Source of the DNA: Acanthosepion lycidas
Taxonomy: Eukaryota; Mollusca; Cephalopoda; Sepiida; Sepiidae
DNA: 64,000 nucleotides
Reading direction: 5' to 3'
Assembly: GCA_963932145.1 (NCBI GenBank)
Contig: OZ010578.1
Span: 37,239,725-37,303,724 of the forward strand
The notes below the pieces were generated by a model. That model ran no database searches, was not told the origin of the DNA, and was given only the letters and a program-made list of their open reading frames with translations. Both the position numbers and the translations under genes were made by a program. Below, piece after piece: positions 62,848 to 64,000 of this stretch; position 1 is the stretch's first letter, and each line of letters starts with the position of its first letter.

Positions 62848-64000
62848 CTGCTGAAAAAAGAACCTTTGGAATAACACTTGTAAGAAGAGGGAACATTGCC
62901 AAAAAATCTAATTACTTTCCTCATTTCAAAATAGAAAGTTGTAAAGATATATTGCCCAGATCAATACATTTATATATATTTCACCAGAGACACTAAAGTT
63001 CTCAATAGTACCAATGCCTTCAGCATTGATACAGTGCTGCATGAAATACAGCCATATTGGGCAGGTGATATATCAAGAATGAAAGACCATTGATTTCCAA
63101 AGATCTTACTCTTTGGCAGGATGCCTTCTGGTCAACATGCGAGAAATTCCATGAAGGAGATATAGAGATTTCATAAAAAGGACCATTGTGTTTTGAAGCA
63201 TTGACTACTCCAAGTGGGTAGTAGAAACTGTTGACAGACCTTTTTTTTTATGTCATAAAATCTTTCTATCTAGTTCAAAATTAAATAGGGAAAATTGTTG
63301 GGAAGATTATGTCGTCCCAATCTTACATGTAAGGAGACCCTACTTGAATTGAGAGTCAGTGTCAAAATCATGACTTTTAACTGATCATTGATGGGAAAAG
63401 CATACCTACCAAAGTCATCAAACATGCTATAGTGTGCCATAAGCTCTAAAAACTTATATTCATTCCTTTGTAACAAACAAAACATGTCAAGCAATTTTCT
63501 GAGCTTTTCTTATAGGATGAAAGGCTGTTCAAGTTTACAGGTATCTCATGGGGCAGTTTGACTATTCATGACCAAAAATGACAAAATCTGCTATAATCTA
63601 CAATGGCAAAAATATTTTCAGCATTAAATTCTGCCATATCATGGACAAAGCTATTAAAAAAATAATAAATAGCAGTGTTTTATATTATAGAAAGCTGTAA
63701 TAAATATATACAAGGCCTGATCCTGCAGAAATGCATGGAAAATTAATATAAAGTATAAAGTATTAATTTTCTGCAGAAAGGCATTGAGAATTATTTTTAT
63801 GTAGAATTGCATGAAGAATTAGGAAAATATATTAAAAGATTTGGCCAGGAAATAATGCATGTGTTACTGATCAAAAAGTATTGGGACTGGAACTAGAAAA
63901 AGAACATATCAATTTGGCATTTAATGTCTGTCAAAGCAGCACCTTTCTGAAGCCACACACTTTATTCAGCATCTTTTTTATTGATAGGAATATTCCTGAA
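62848..64000. other. Terminal stretch, possible unrecognised element
   Basis: A minus frame (63270-63500, ..EKLRKLLDMFCLLQRNEYKF.. to ..NNFPYLILN) is not recognised and has no splice support. Near 63870, GATCAAAAAGTATTGGGACT resembles mariner-style ends, but the window stops before a partner end can be seen. Confidence 0.35.

Noticed and set aside
63270-63494. 74-codon minus ORF as a gene
   Set aside because: No recognised domain, no splice evidence and no second copy. Kept only as a note in the terminal stretch.
1-64000. A multi-gene defence, biosynthetic or other operon-like system
   Set aside because: No clustered ORFs, no bacterial-type gene layout and no viral gene set were found. The window is repeat-dense animal intronic or intergenic DNA.

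Overview
The window looks like non-coding DNA from a cephalopod mollusc, most likely an octopus. It is AT-rich and full of (TA)n arrays. It carries many tRNA-derived SINEs with a shared central block of the kind reported for octopus and squid SINEs, plus decayed non-LTR retrotransposons. There is no operon-like layout, no long ORF and no ribosome-binding-site logic. The species call is an inference from repeat content and base composition, not from a database match.

Coding content is very small. One exon on the minus strand (6339-6483) is convincing: it has a good acceptor, a good donor and a 48-residue reading frame that I recognise as the conserved core of the KIAA0513 family (SBF1/SBF2-type domain). 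A second well-formed minus-strand exon (35489-35647; 53 codons, phase 0/0) and a weaker one (about 38232 downward) have splice signals, but I do not recognise their protein. All three lie on the minus strand, so the window may be mostly introns of one or two minus-strand genes. That linkage is unproven.

Layout. 0-6 kb: a retroelement end, a palindromic tRNA-bearing foldback, a SINE, an RTE-like C-terminus, (TA)n arrays and a perfect palindromic mariner-type MITE. 6-9 kb: the KIAA0513-like exon, a large SINE-derived foldback and an old tandem duplication with a SINE in it. 10-20 kb: MITEs, LINE relics in both orientations, palindromes bordered by (TA)n, and composite 5S-tRNA SINEs. 20-26 kb: quiet AT-rich DNA, a 290-bp TA/TAATA tract, a second SINE foldback and the longest reverse-transcriptase relic. 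27-28 kb: a 30-bp minisatellite inside about 900 bp of almost pure purine. 28-35 kb: LINE ends, a GC-rich repeat and a long-TIR foldback. 35-39 kb: candidate exons. 39-50 kb: 5S-tRNA SINE, a duplicated 158-bp block flanking a SINE, SINE foldbacks, minisatellite-bearing retroelements with 12-14 bp target duplications, a pogo/Tigger-like MITE and tRNA-like SINEs. 50-64 kb: more SINEs of both families, a degraded Tc1/mariner transposase, LINEs, a 35-bp minisatellite and poorly understood 3' sequence.

The strongest biology is in the mobile DNA. The tRNA-headed and 5S rRNA-headed SINEs share the same central block. The 5S type appears to be a 5S head fused to the tRNA SINE. A separate minisatellite-carrying element shares its 3' tail, suggesting common LINE machinery. 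Several tRNA-headed repeats recur as head-to-head inverted dimers, and two MITEs form long near-perfect hairpins of the kind that seeded the miR-548 family in primates.
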